This document shows positions 9,572 through 18,689 of a stretch of 64,000 nucleotides of DNA, piece by piece. The translations under genes and the position numbers were made by a program. Position 1 is the first letter of the stretch, and every line of letters starts with the position of its first letter. The stretch lies in the NCBI RefSeq assembly GCF_900116065.1, contig NZ_FOZV01000002.1:349931-413930 (forward strand), read 5' to 3'. This stretch comes from Brevundimonas viscosa (GTDB taxonomy: Bacteria; Pseudomonadota; Alphaproteobacteria; Caulobacterales; Caulobacteraceae). The notes under the pieces were generated by a model. The model saw only the letters and a program-made list of their open reading frames with translations. It was not told the DNA's origin and searched no databases.

Positions 9572-10882
9572 TTGGCTTCCGATCCGCGCATTCTGGTCGT
9601 CGCGCCGGACGATGGCCTTGTCGGCCCCCTGTGTCAGGGACTCGACGCCCTCGGCTGGCGAACGGTCACGGCCCGGTCGTTGGTCGGGGCGGTGCAGGTC
9701 CTGATCGACTGGCCGCTCGAGGCGGTCATCCTCGACAGCCGGCTGGCCGAGGCGAAGGCGGGCGTCGAGGCGATGCGCCAGACGGTGTCGCCGCGCCGGT
9801 TGCCGGTGCTCGCAATCGGGTCGGAAGCGGCCAGTTGGGAGGCAGGACGGGTCGAGATCGCCATGTCCGCGCCGCCGCACGCGGCCCAGGCCGCTCTCCG
9901 ACTCGAACATCTGGTCCGCGCCGCCATCGCCGAGGAGGAGGTCAGCCTGCGCGAGGCGACCTTCGCCGCGCGCGGCGAGCCGCTGCCGGCGGCAGAGCCC
10001 GACCCCTCCCCGCTGCGGGTGCTCGCCGCCGGAAAGCCGGACCGGCGCTTTCTCGCCCTCTCCAACTCCCTGACCGCCCTCGGCTGCGACGTCATCGCGG
10101 CGCCGACGCCCTATACCGCCTTCGACTACCTCCACGAGCGGCCGTTCGATGCCGCCGTGCTGTGGGGGGGCGAGGACCACGCCCCGGCCCTTTCCATCGC
10201 TTCGGGGATGAAGCGCAACACCCGCCTCTATCACGTGCCGGCGGTGCTCTATCTGCGCGGCTCTGCCGAGATCAATCTGGCCGAGCTGTACAACCGCGGC
10301 TTCGCCGACGTCGCGGCCGCCGACACGCCGGAAGAGGAAACCGCCGGGCGCATCGTCGCCCTCGCCCGGGCCCATCGTCGGCACGTCGCGATCCGCCGCA
10401 CCCTCGAGGGCGCCCGCGCCTCCGGTCTGACGGACCCGGCGACGGGCCTGTTCACCCCCGAGCTGTTCGCCGCCCATCTGGCCCGCGTGGTCGACGGCGC
10501 CCGCCTTCGGCGTCGGCCGCTGTCTGTGGCGGTCCTGCGGATAGCCGCCACCGAGGCGATCGCCGCCGCCCGGGAGGGCGGCTGGCTGGACCGGGCGCTT
10601 CCCCAGGTCGGCGCCATGGTCTCGCGCCTGATCCGGACGGAAGACACGGCCGCCCGCCTGGCCCCGGACGTCTTCGCCCTCGCCCTGCCGGCCACGCGGG
10701 GCCCGGCCGCCCGTATCGCCGCGGACCGGATCGCTGCCGTGATTGGCTGCACGGCCTTCGATGCAGGACCCGAGCACCCGCCGTTCGTGGTCGAGTTCGA
10801 AGTGGGCGTGAGCGAGATCGGGCCCGAGGAGTCGCCCGCGGCCGCGCTGGAGCGTGCCCGCGCCGGCATCGGCCGTCGCTGA
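9572..10882 (+). CDS. popA: Cyclic-di-GMP effector PopA (cell-cycle protease adaptor)
   Basis: PopA binds cyclic-di-GMP and, in Caulobacter, recruits RcdA and the substrate CtrA to ClpXP at the cell pole to allow S-phase entry. The 436 residues are receiver 1 (about 1-115, putative phosphoacceptor D55), receiver 2 (about 147-265) and a GGDEF-like domain (about 288-430). The inhibitory I-site RxxD is intact as R355-T-E-D358, while the active-site GGDEF position reads LAPDVF (363-368), so it should bind but not make cyclic-di-GMP. The start is a TTG with TGGAGAA upstream, matching the family N-terminus. The gene is a strong marker of Caulobacterales. Confidence 0.9.
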   Translation: MASDPRILVVAPDDGLVGPLCQGLDALGWRTVTARSLVGAVQVLIDWPLEAVILDSRLAEAKAGVEAMRQTVSPRRLPVLAIGSEAASWEAGRVEIAMSAPPHAAQAALRLEHLVRAAIAEEEVSLREATFAARGEPLPAAEPDPSPLRVLAAGKPDRRFLALSNSLTALGCDVIAAPTPYTAFDYLHERPFDAAVLWGGEDHAPALSIASGMKRNTRLYHVPAVLYLRGSAEINLAELYNRGFADVAAADTPEEETAGRIVALARAHRRHVAIRRTLEGARASGLTDPATGLFTPELFAAHLARVVDGARLRRRPLSVAVLRIAATEAIAAAREGGWLDRALPQVGAMVSRLIRTEDTAARLAPDVFALALPATRGPAARIAADRIAAVIGCTAFDAGPEHPPFVVEFEVGVSEIGPEESPAAALERARAGIGRR

Positions 10883-10903
10883 TTTGACAATTTCTTCTGT
10901 CTA

Positions 10904-11515
10904 ATGAAAAGTGGGGCCATGACGCCCCGCCCTTCCGCCCTGCTCGACGACCAGGACGCCGCGCATCTCGCGCTGGCCCCGATCCGCCGGCGCATTCTCG
11001 CCGCCCTGGCGGAGCCTGCATCGGCGGCCGGCCTGGCCGAACGGCTCGGCATGCCGCGGCAGAAGATCGGCTATCATCTTCGGGCTCTCGAGACGGCGGG
11101 ACTGGTGCGGCCGGCCGGCGAACGGCGCAAACGAGGCTTCACCGAGAAGCTGTTTGTCGCCGCCGGCGCCTTTGTGCTGGATCCTGCGCTGCTCCAGGCG
11201 CCGCCCGACCCCGACGCCGTCGACGCCCAGGACCGCCACGCCAGCGGTCACCTGATCGCCGCCGCCTCGGCCATGGTCCGCGACGTCGCCCGCATGCGCG
11301 ACGTCGCCGCGGCCGAGGGCTCGCGCCTGCTCACCCTCACGGTCGAAGCCGACGTGAGCTTCGCCGAACCTGCGGACTTCGACGCCTTCTCCGATGAGCT
11401 GGCCGAAGCCGTCGCGACCCTCGCCCGCAGGTACGCGGCCCCGTCGGGCCGGCGTTTTCGCCTCATCGCCGCCGGCCATCCCGCCGTCAAACGGCCCACG
11501 CCCGTGAAGAACTGA
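10904..11515 (+). CDS. ArsR-type winged-helix transcriptional regulator
   Basis: A 203-residue DNA-binding protein. Residues 22-85 form a winged helix-turn-helix of the ArsR group, including RRRILAALAE and a recognition helix PRQKIGYHLRALETAGLV, followed by RKRGFTEKLF. The C-terminal half is not recognised. No metal-binding cysteine motif is visible, so this is not a metal sensor of the classical type. The ATG lies 21 bases after the popA stop; a second ATG at 10919 is an alternative. The stop overlaps the ATG of the SRPBCC gene (TGATG), a common ArsR-SRPBCC pairing in which the regulator controls the ligand-binding partner. An imperfect dyad TTGACA-N8-TGTCTAA sits just before the start and may be an operator. 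Confidence 0.88.
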   Translation: MKSGAMTPRPSALLDDQDAAHLALAPIRRRILAALAEPASAAGLAERLGMPRQKIGYHLRALETAGLVRPAGERRKRGFTEKLFVAAGAFVLDPALLQAPPDPDAVDAQDRHASGHLIAAASAMVRDVARMRDVAAAEGSRLLTLTVEADVSFAEPADFDAFSDELAEAVATLARRYAAPSGRRFRLIAAGHPAVKRPTPVKN

Positions 11516-12261
11516 TGATCGCCATGACAGACGCCCCCGCTCCCATGGAGGACCATGTCCTCGTCGAGGTCACGGTCCCCGCACCGGCAGACGTGGTCTG
11601 GGACGCCCTGCGCGATCCGGCGAAGATCAGGGACTGGTTCGGCTGGGAGGCCGACAGCCTGAAGGACGAGATCGACTTCATCTTCGTCACCCATGCCCGC
11701 GCCGACGAGGCGACGAGGACCGTCGTCTTCGAGGGCGTCAACGACCGCTATGAGGTGGAGGCGCGCGGCGACTCCAGCGTGGTGCGTGTTGTGCGCTCCG
11801 CCCCGGCAGGCAGCTGGACCGACGTCTTCGACGGCATGATCGAGGGCTGGATCTCCTTCACCTGGCAGTTGGCCTTCGCCCTCGCCCGCCATGGCCTGAA
11901 GCGGCGTCGCACCCTGTTCTTCTCCGGCCCGCCGCGCGAGGACAGGCTGGGTCGCGGCCTGCTCGGCCTCGACGCCGCGCCCGCCGCCGGAGAAGCGTGG
12001 GCCGGTCCGCTCGGCCCGGAAGCGGACGCCGCCGGCGAGGTCTGGTTCACCGCCCGCCACCAGACCGGCGTCACCGTCGACGCCTGGGGCGACGGCCTGC
12101 TGGTCGTCGTCGACCAGCCGCCGTCGGAGAAACACCCACGCGGTTTCGTCATGCTGACCCTGACCACTTACGGCCTGTCAGAAGCGGCGCTCGCCGAGCT
12201 GCGCACCCGCTGGCAGGCGTGGTGGGAGAAACGCTTCGAGAGCGCCGCGCCGGGCTGCTAG
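11515..12261 (+). CDS. SRPBCC (START/AHSA1-like) domain protein
   Basis: A 248-residue protein whose N-terminal 140 residues fit the SRPBCC fold, a helix-grip cavity for hydrophobic ligands. It opens with EVTVPAPADVVWDALRDPAKIRDWFGWE, a standard AHSA1-type start, given here only as a match to the family pattern. A second, shorter segment (about 175-240), with VWFTARHQTGVTVDAWGDG, looks like a partial additional domain. The ligand is unknown. The ATG overlaps the stop of the upstream regulator by one base, so translation is coupled. An internal ATG three codons in is equally possible as the true start. Confidence 0.8.
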   Translation: MIAMTDAPAPMEDHVLVEVTVPAPADVVWDALRDPAKIRDWFGWEADSLKDEIDFIFVTHARADEATRTVVFEGVNDRYEVEARGDSSVVRVVRSAPAGSWTDVFDGMIEGWISFTWQLAFALARHGLKRRRTLFFSGPPREDRLGRGLLGLDAAPAAGEAWAGPLGPEADAAGEVWFTARHQTGVTVDAWGDGLLVVVDQPPSEKHPRGFVMLTLTTYGLSEAALAELRTRWQAWWEKRFESAAPGC

Positions 12262-12306
12262 GGGGAACGCCGTTCGAATCATGGCTGCTGGCCAGCTGGA
12301 GGGCTC

Positions 12307-12729
12307 ATGAAACTCGCGATCACGATCTTGTCCGCCGTACTGGTCGCCTCATGGGCCAGCGCGGCCGGGGCGCAGGATGATGCGCCGAACACACCTGCCT
12401 ATGCCGCTTGCATGGAAGGCGCGGGCGGCGTCACGGCCCTGGTCCGGGAGTGCATCTCGGAGGAGCACGCGCAGCAGGACGCCCTGCTGAACGAGGCTTA
12501 CCGCGAACTGATCGGGCGACTGGACTCCGAAGCTCGGAGCGACCTGCGAAACGCCCAGCGAACCTGGATCGCCTTCCGCGACGCCGAGTGCGCCTGGCGG
12601 GCGTCGGGCGAGACGGGAACCATGGGGCCGCTGATCATCGACAGCTGCCAGCTCGGGTTGACGACCGAGCGCGCGGCGCGGCTGCAGACTGATCTGGGCC
12701 GGGTCAGCGAACGGGCCCCGTCCGACTGA
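12307..12729 (+). CDS. Secreted LprI-like (DUF1311) protein
   Basis: A 140-residue exported protein with a clear signal peptide (hydrophobic core LAITILSAVLVASWASA, cleavage after the AGA near residue 22). The mature part matches the DUF1311/LprI family: four cysteines (in AACMEG, RECISEE, DAECAWR and DSCQLG) likely form two disulfides, and the family hallmark WIAFRDAEC is present. LprI of mycobacteria inhibits lysozyme, but most family members are uncharacterised, so the role here is open. The ATG has a strong site GGAGGG five bases upstream. It is convergent with mfd across an 18-base gap. Confidence 0.85.
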   Translation: MKLAITILSAVLVASWASAAGAQDDAPNTPAYAACMEGAGGVTALVRECISEEHAQQDALLNEAYRELIGRLDSEARSDLRNAQRTWIAFRDAECAWRASGETGTMGPLIIDSCQLGLTTERAARLQTDLGRVSERAPSD

Positions 12730-12747
12730 GGGGCCGGGGGAGGCGCC

Positions 12748-15700
12748 TCAGGCCGCCCCCGCAACCCGCGCGAGGTCGGCCGTGATCCGCTCGGCCACCT
12801 TCAGACGGTCCTCGGGCGTGTCCCAGTCGCCCTTGACCACGATCTTCTGGTCCGGGCGGATCTTCCAGAAGGCGTGGTTCTTCTGGATCAGCCCGACCAG
12901 GCCGGCCGGGTTGGGGAAGGCGTTGCCGCGCAGGGTCAGGACGGCGCCCTTGGGGCCCACGTCGATGCGCTCGATGCAGGCCGTCTTGCAGTTGGCCTTG
13001 ATGCCCACGATGCGCAGCAGCTGTTTCGCCTCGTCCGGCAGCGGGCCGAAGCGATCGATCAGCTCGGCGGCCAGCGCTTCCCGGCTCTCGCTGTTCTCGG
13101 CGTCCGACAGGCGGCGGTACAGGCTCAGACGGACATTCAGGTCCGGGACGTAATCCTCTGGAATCAGGACCGCGGCGCCAACATTGATGGCCGGCGACCA
13201 GCCGCGGTCGATCTCCTCGCCATCGCCTTCCGCCTTGAGGCTGGCGACGGCGTCCTCGAGCATCTGCTGGTACAGCTCGACGCCCACCTCGCGGATGTGG
13301 CCCGACTGCTCGTCGCCGAGCAGGTTGCCGCCGCCGCGCTGATCGAGGTCGTGGCTGGCGAGCTGGAAGCCGGCGCCGAGGTTGTCCAGCGACTGCAGCA
13401 CCTGCAGCCGCCGCTCGGCGGACAGGCTCATCGGCTTCTCGTTGGGCGTGGTCAGATAGGCAAAGGCGCGGGCCTTGGACCGGCCGACCCGGCCGCGGAT
13501 CTGGTACAGCTGGGCCAGGCCGAACATGTCGGCGCGGTGCACGATCAGGGTGTTGGCGGTCGGGATGTCGAGACCGCTTTCGACGATCGTCGTCGAGACC
13601 AGCACGTCGTACTGGCCGTCGTAGAAGGCGCTCATCACGTCTTCCAGCTGGGTCGCCGACATCTGGCCGTGGCCGACCACGAACTTCACCTCGGGGACCT
13701 GTTCGCGCAGGAAGCGCTCTATCTCTGGCAGGTCTTTCAGCCGCGGCGCGACATAGTAGGCCTGGCCGCCGCGATACTTCTCGCGCAGCAGGGCCTCGCG
13801 CACCAGCACCGGGTCCCACGGCGTGACATAGGTCCGCACCGCCAGGCGATCCACAGGAGGCGTGGCGATGATCGACATCTCGCGGATGCCCGACAGCGCC
13901 ATCTGCAGGGTGCGGGGGATGGGCGTCGCCGTCAGGGTCAGCAGGTGTACGTCGGCGCGCAGGGTCTTCAGCTTCTCCTTGTGCTTGACCCCGAAGTGCT
14001 GCTCCTCGTCGACGATGACGAGGCCGAGGTCCTTGAAGCCGACCTGCTCGCTCAGCACCGCATGGGTGCCGACGACGATCTCGAAGCTGCCGTCCTTCAG
14101 CCCGGCGCGGGTCTCGGCCGCGTCCTTCGCCGTGACCATGCGCGACAGGTGGCGGACCTTGACCGGCCAGCCGGAGAAGCGCTCGCTGAAGGTCTTGAAG
14201 TGCTGCCGCGCCAGCAGGGTCGTGGGGCACACCACGGCGACCTGCTGGCCGCTCATGGCCACCACGAACGCGGCGCGCAGCGCCACCTCGGTCTTGCCGA
14301 AGCCGACGTCGCCGCAGATCAGCCGGTCCATTGGCGTGCCCTTGCCGAGGTCCTCCAGCACGTCGGCGATGGCGTTGAGCTGGTCCTCGGTCTCCTCGTA
14401 GGGGAAGCGGGCGCAGAACTCGTCGAACAGGCCGTGCGGCGGCTCCACCGCGTCGGTCCGGCGCAGCGCCCGCTTGGCGGCCAGCGCGATCAGCCCCTCG
14501 GCCATGGCGCGCAGCCGCTCCTTGGCCTTCGCCTTCCTCGCCTGCCAGCCGGCACCGCCCAGCCGGTCCAGCTGCACCCCGTCGGCGTCGGTCCCGTAGC
14601 GGGTCAGCAGGTCGATGTTCTCGACCGGCAGATACAGCTTGGACTCGCCGGCGTAGAGCAGCTCCAGGCAGTCGTGCGGCGCCTCCTGGATCTCCAGCGT
14701 CTTCAGGCCTTCGTAGCGGCCGATGCCGTGGTCGAGGTGGACCACCAGGTCGCCGGTGGTCAGGGCCGAGGCCTCGGCGAGGAAGTTCGAGGCGCGCCGC
14801 TTCTTGCGCGGCCGCGCCAGCCGGTCGCCGAGGATGTCGGTCTCGGAGATAACGGCGACCTCGTCGGTCTCGAAGCCGTGCTCCACCGGCAGCACGCCGC
14901 GCAGGAACAGCCCCTCCGGCGCCGCCTGCACGTCGGCCCAGTCGCGCACCGCCACGACGTGCTCCAGCCCGTGATCGGCCAGCATCGAGGCCAGCCGCTC
15001 CGAGGATCCCTCGGTCCACGAGGCGAACAGCACGCGCCTGCCGGCCGCCTTGACCGCCTCGGCATGGCGGGCGACCGCCTCGAACAGGTTGACGCTGTCC
15101 TGGGCGCGCTCGGCCGCGAAGGTGCGCCCCAGCCGCCCGCCGGCGTCCTCGCCCTCGCCCTGGAAGGGCGAGAAGCGGCGAACGTCGCGCCCGGCCAGGG
15201 CCGAGTTCCAGTCCGCCTCCGGGAGGTAGAGCCGGTCCGGCGGCAGGGCGCGGTACGCCGTGCCGCCTTTGCCCTTCGCCGCCTCGCGCCGCGCCTCCCA
15301 GGCGTCCTGGGTCAGGCTCCAGCGCTCCGCCCGCGCCGCCTCCACCTGGTTGTCGAGGAAGATGCGGCCGTCCTCCGGCAGGTAGTCGAACAGGGTCTCC
15401 AGCCGCTCGTAGAGCAGCGGCAGCCAGTGCTCCATGCCCTGCCGCCGCGCGCCCTCGCTGACCGCCGCGTACATCGGGTCCTCGCCCGGCGCGCCGAACA
15501 GGTTCAGGTAGCCGGTGCGGAACCGCGAGATGCTGTCCGGATCCAGCAAGGCCTCGGACACCGGCGCCAGCGATACGCTGGTCATCTGGCCGGTCGAACG
15601 CTGGGTGTCGGGATCGAAGGTGCGGATCGACTCCAGCTCCGAGCCGAACATGTCCAGCCGCACCGGCTCCTCGAAGCCCGGCGGGAAGACGTCGATCACC

Positions 15701-16200
15701 CCGCCGCGCACCGCGAACTCGCCGCGCTCCGACACGGTCGAGGCGCGCACGTAGCCGTTGGCGGCGAAATAGCGCTCCAGCGCCGCGGTATCGAGGTCCA
15801 GACCGACCGTGGTCTCGAACCCGGCTCCGCAGGTCGCGTCCCGCGGCGGCGTCCGCTGCATCGCGGCGCTGACCGTCGTGACCACCAGCAACGGCCGGCT
15901 GTCCCCCGCCTCGCGACGCGCCAGCGCCGTCAGGGCCGCCATGCGCTGGGCCGACACGCCGGACGTCGGGCTCAGCCGGTCGTAGGGCAGACAGTCCCAC
16001 GCCGGAAACTCGAGCACCTCCATGTCGCCGGCGAAGAACCGGAACGCCTGGGTGAACTCGCCCATGCGGGCGAAGTCGCGGGCCACGAACAGGCCGACGC
16101 CGCCCGCGGCCTTCAGCCGTTCGGCCACGGTCAGGGCGTCCAGCCCCTCCGGCGCGCCGCCCAGGGTGCGATCGGCGCGCTTCGGCACGGCGCCGTCCAT
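12748..16200 (-). CDS. mfd: Transcription-repair coupling factor Mfd
   Basis: A DNA translocase that removes RNA polymerase stalled at lesions and recruits UvrA. Length 1150 residues, as expected. In order it has a UvrB-like N-terminal module, a CarD-type RNA-polymerase-interacting domain with GDLVVHLDHGIGRYEGL (about residues 480-500), SF2 helicase lobes with Walker A CGDVGFGKTE and the DEEQ box (VDEEQHFGVKHK), LTATPIPRTL, RIPRG-type RGRVGRSK, and the C-terminal TRCF domain. Its ATG overlaps the sdhE stop by one base (TGATG), so it is the second gene of sdhE-mfd, an arrangement I know from Caulobacter. Confidence 0.98.
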   Translation of the reverse strand: MDGAVPKRADRTLGGAPEGLDALTVAERLKAAGGVGLFVARDFARMGEFTQAFRFFAGDMEVLEFPAWDCLPYDRLSPTSGVSAQRMAALTALARREAGDSRPLLVVTTVSAAMQRTPPRDATCGAGFETTVGLDLDTAALERYFAANGYVRASTVSERGEFAVRGGVIDVFPPGFEEPVRLDMFGSELESIRTFDPDTQRSTGQMTSVSLAPVSEALLDPDSISRFRTGYLNLFGAPGEDPMYAAVSEGARRQGMEHWLPLLYERLETLFDYLPEDGRIFLDNQVEAARAERWSLTQDAWEARREAAKGKGGTAYRALPPDRLYLPEADWNSALAGRDVRRFSPFQGEGEDAGGRLGRTFAAERAQDSVNLFEAVARHAEAVKAAGRRVLFASWTEGSSERLASMLADHGLEHVVAVRDWADVQAAPEGLFLRGVLPVEHGFETDEVAVISETDILGDRLARPRKKRRASNFLAEASALTTGDLVVHLDHGIGRYEGLKTLEIQEAPHDCLELLYAGESKLYLPVENIDLLTRYGTDADGVQLDRLGGAGWQARKAKAKERLRAMAEGLIALAAKRALRRTDAVEPPHGLFDEFCARFPYEETEDQLNAIADVLEDLGKGTPMDRLICGDVGFGKTEVALRAAFVVAMSGQQVAVVCPTTLLARQHFKTFSERFSGWPVKVRHLSRMVTAKDAAETRAGLKDGSFEIVVGTHAVLSEQVGFKDLGLVIVDEEQHFGVKHKEKLKTLRADVHLLTLTATPIPRTLQMALSGIREMSIIATPPVDRLAVRTYVTPWDPVLVREALLREKYRGGQAYYVAPRLKDLPEIERFLREQVPEVKFVVGHGQMSATQLEDVMSAFYDGQYDVLVSTTIVESGLDIPTANTLIVHRADMFGLAQLYQIRGRVGRSKARAFAYLTTPNEKPMSLSAERRLQVLQSLDNLGAGFQLASHDLDQRGGGNLLGDEQSGHIREVGVELYQQMLEDAVASLKAEGDGEEIDRGWSPAINVGAAVLIPEDYVPDLNVRLSLYRRLSDAENSESREALAAELIDRFGPLPDEAKQLLRIVGIKANCKTACIERIDVGPKGAVLTLRGNAFPNPAGLVGLIQKNHAFWKIRPDQKIVVKGDWDTPEDRLKVAERITADLARVAGAA

Positions 16201-16517
16201 CAGGCGACCCCCTTCGCCACTTCGGCGGCGACGTGTTCGGCCATGAAGGCGCGGATCTTCTGCATTACAGGTCCGTCGTGCTCTGGCGGAGTGGGGGCGG
16301 TCTGGATGATCCAGGCGTAGAGGGCGTGATCGTCGTCCTGCATCAGCAGGGCCTCGAAGGCGTCGAGCTCCGCGTCATCCAGCGTCGGTCCGACCTCCTC
16401 CGCGAACGGCCCCAGCACCAGGTCGGCCTCGCGGAAGCCGCGCCGCCACGCCCGGAAGGCGATGCGGCCCAGCCGGGCCTGTCGGGTCTCGTTCGCACGC
16501 GCGTTCGTATCGGCCAC
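16200..16517 (-). CDS. sdhE: FAD assembly factor SdhE (succinate dehydrogenase assembly factor 2)
   Basis: A 105-residue member of the SdhE/SDHAF2 (DUF339) family, which promotes covalent flavin attachment to the succinate dehydrogenase flavoprotein. The family pattern is visible: RLGRIAFRAWRRGFREADLVLG has the RGxxE-type helix (here RRGFREAD), followed by an acidic helix LDDAELDAFEALL and a C-terminal LYAWI. I chose the GTG at 16517 because AAGGA lies six bases upstream; a GTG eight codons earlier has no such site. Mfd follows with a one-base overlap. recG is divergent across 84 bases. Confidence 0.9.
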   Translation of the reverse strand: MADTNARANETRQARLGRIAFRAWRRGFREADLVLGPFAEEVGPTLDDAELDAFEALLMQDDDHALYAWIIQTAPTPPEHDGPVMQKIRAFMAEHVAAEVAKGVA

Positions 16518-16601
16518 AAGAATCCTTGCCCGGTCCACATCTTCTAACAGGGCCGTCCAGATAGCGTTCCAGACGCCCCGCCGCCAGCTATGCTGCGCGG
16601 T

Positions 16602-18689
16602 ATGCGGCCGCAGATTCTCTTTCCGCTGTTCGCCGGGGTCGAGACGCTGAAGGGCGTCGGGCCGCGCGTGCTGCCGCTCGTGCAGAAACTGGCCGGCCCG
16701 CTGGTGCGCGACCTGCTGTTCCTCGCCCCCTCCGGCGTGGTCGTGCGGCGGCCGATGACCGCCGCCGACGCGGTCGAGGGCCTGACCGGCCAGTTCGAGG
16801 TGCTGGTCGACCGGCTGATCGTGCCGCACAAGCCCGGCGCGCCGATCAAGGTGCGGGCCTCGGACGAGACCGGCTTCGTCCACCTGATCTGGTTCGGGGG
16901 CTCGGCCCAGCACATCGAACGCCTGGTGCCGAAAGGACAGAAGCGCATCGTGTCGGGCAAGGTCGAGCGCTTCAACAACGAGGTGCAGATCATCCATCCG
17001 GACGTGTTCCGGCCCGAGGAGGCCGGCGACATCGCCGCCGTGGAGGCGGTCTATCCGGCCACCCAGGGCCTGTCCTCGCGCCAGGTGCGCAAGCTGGTGC
17101 AGGCCGCCCTGCCCCACGCGCCCGAGCTGCCGGAGTGGCAGGACCCGGCGTGGCTGGCGAAGCGGCGTTGGCCCGGCTGGCGCGCGGCGCTGGGCCAGTT
17201 GCACGCCCCGGCCGGGGAGCCGGACCTCGAACCGGACGCGCCGGCCCGGCAGCGGCTGGCCTGGGACGAACTTTTCGCCCACCAGCTGGCCCTCGCCCGC
17301 CGGCGACGCGCGCGCCAGATCACGCCCGCGCCGGTGATCCTGCCCGGCGAAGCCTCGGAGCGCCTGCTCGCCGCCCTGCCTTTCGCCCTCACCGGCGCGC
17401 AGACGCAGGCGATCGCCGAGATCCGGCGCGACCTCGCCTCGGGCGAACAGATGGGGCGGCTGCTGCAGGGCGATGTCGGCTCGGGCAAGACCGCGGTCGC
17501 GGCGCTGGCGCTGGCCGACGCCGCCGCCTCGGGCTTCCAGGCGGCCCTGATGGCGCCCACCGAGATCCTCGCCCGCCAGCATTTCCAGCGGCTGGCGCCG
17601 ATGCTCGAGGCCGCCGGCGTGACGACGGTCCTGCTCACCGGCCGCGACACCCCGGCCGAACGCCGGCCCCGGCTGGCCGCCCTGGCCTCGGGCGAGGCCA
17701 GGGTCGCCATCGGCACCCACGCCCTGTTCCAGGACACGGTCCGCTTCGACCGCCTCGGCCTCGCGGTGATCGACGAACAGCACCGCTTCGGGGTCAATGA
17801 GCGCCAGCGGCTGCAGGCCAAGGGCGACCCGCGGACCGGCGGGGTGCACCTGCTGACCATGTCCGCCACCCCGATCCCGCGAACGCTGGAGTTGACCCAG
17901 TACGGCGAGCTGGACGTCTCGCGGCTGACGGAGAAGCCGCCGGGCCGCACCCCCGTGACCACGGCCGTCCTGCCGCTGACGCGCATCGGCGAGGTGGCGA
18001 AGCGGCTCAAGGCGGCGCTCGACGGCGGCGCCCAGGCCTACTGGATCTGCCCGCTGGTGGCCGAAAGCGAAGCCTCCGACCTCGCCGCCGCCGAGGCGCG
18101 GGCGGCTGACCTGCGCCGCATATTGGGCGTCGAGGTCGGGCTCGCCCACGGCCAGATGCCGGGCCCGGAGCGCGAGGCGGTGATGGCCGACTTCGCCGAC
18201 GGCCGCACCCCGCTGCTGGTCGCCACCACGGTGGTCGAGGTCGGCGTCGACGTGCCCAACGCCTCGATCATGGTCATCGAGCACGCGGACCGCTTCGGCC
18301 TGGCCCAGTTGCACCAGTTGCGCGGCCGCGTCGGCCGGGGCTCCGCCGCCAGCACCTGCCTGCTGCTCTACGGCGGCGGCGACGAAGGGCTGGGCGAGAC
18401 GGCCCGGGTGCGGCTGGAGACCCTGCGCCGCACCGAGAACGGCTTCGAGATCGCCGAGGAGGACTTCCGGCTGCGGGGCGGCGGCGACCCGCTGGGGCTG
18501 AGACAGAGCGGTTTCCCCGCCTACCGTTTCGCCGATCCGATCCGGCACCGGGATTTGCTGCTCGCCGCCGCCGACGACGCCCGTCTGGTGCTGGCCCGCG
18601 ATCCGGACCTGGCCTCGCCGCGCGGCGAGGCGGTGAAGGTGCTTGAAGCCCTGTTCGACTGGCGCAACGACCGGCCGGGCGTGGACTAG
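16602..18689 (+). CDS. recG: ATP-dependent DNA helicase RecG
   Basis: A branch-migration helicase that remodels stalled replication forks and recombination intermediates. About 695 residues: an N-terminal wedge domain with an OB fold (about 50-150), then SF2 helicase lobes with Walker A QGDVGSGKT, the DEQHRFG motif II, TMSATPIPRTL, and RGRVGRG. The C-terminal RecG tail carries RLRGGGDPLGLRQSG. I place the start at the second ATG (16602), which gives MRPQILFPLFAGV, the usual N-terminus of close relatives; the ATG four codons earlier is possible. The stop overlaps the convergent DUF3089 gene by four bases. Confidence 0.96.
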   Translation: MRPQILFPLFAGVETLKGVGPRVLPLVQKLAGPLVRDLLFLAPSGVVVRRPMTAADAVEGLTGQFEVLVDRLIVPHKPGAPIKVRASDETGFVHLIWFGGSAQHIERLVPKGQKRIVSGKVERFNNEVQIIHPDVFRPEEAGDIAAVEAVYPATQGLSSRQVRKLVQAALPHAPELPEWQDPAWLAKRRWPGWRAALGQLHAPAGEPDLEPDAPARQRLAWDELFAHQLALARRRRARQITPAPVILPGEASERLLAALPFALTGAQTQAIAEIRRDLASGEQMGRLLQGDVGSGKTAVAALALADAAASGFQAALMAPTEILARQHFQRLAPMLEAAGVTTVLLTGRDTPAERRPRLAALASGEARVAIGTHALFQDTVRFDRLGLAVIDEQHRFGVNERQRLQAKGDPRTGGVHLLTMSATPIPRTLELTQYGELDVSRLTEKPPGRTPVTTAVLPLTRIGEVAKRLKAALDGGAQAYWICPLVAESEASDLAAAEARAADLRRILGVEVGLAHGQMPGPEREAVMADFADGRTPLLVATTVVEVGVDVPNASIMVIEHADRFGLAQLHQLRGRVGRGSAASTCLLLYGGGDEGLGETARVRLETLRRTENGFEIAEEDFRLRGGGDPLGLRQSGFPAYRFADPIRHRDLLLAAADDARLVLARDPDLASPRGEAVKVLEALFDWRNDRPGVD

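Noticed and set aside
10884..10889. TTGACA just before the ArsR-type gene as a -35 box
   Set aside because: Only 14 bases separate it from the ATG, and no -10 follows at the right spacing before the start. It is noted only as part of a possible operator dyad.
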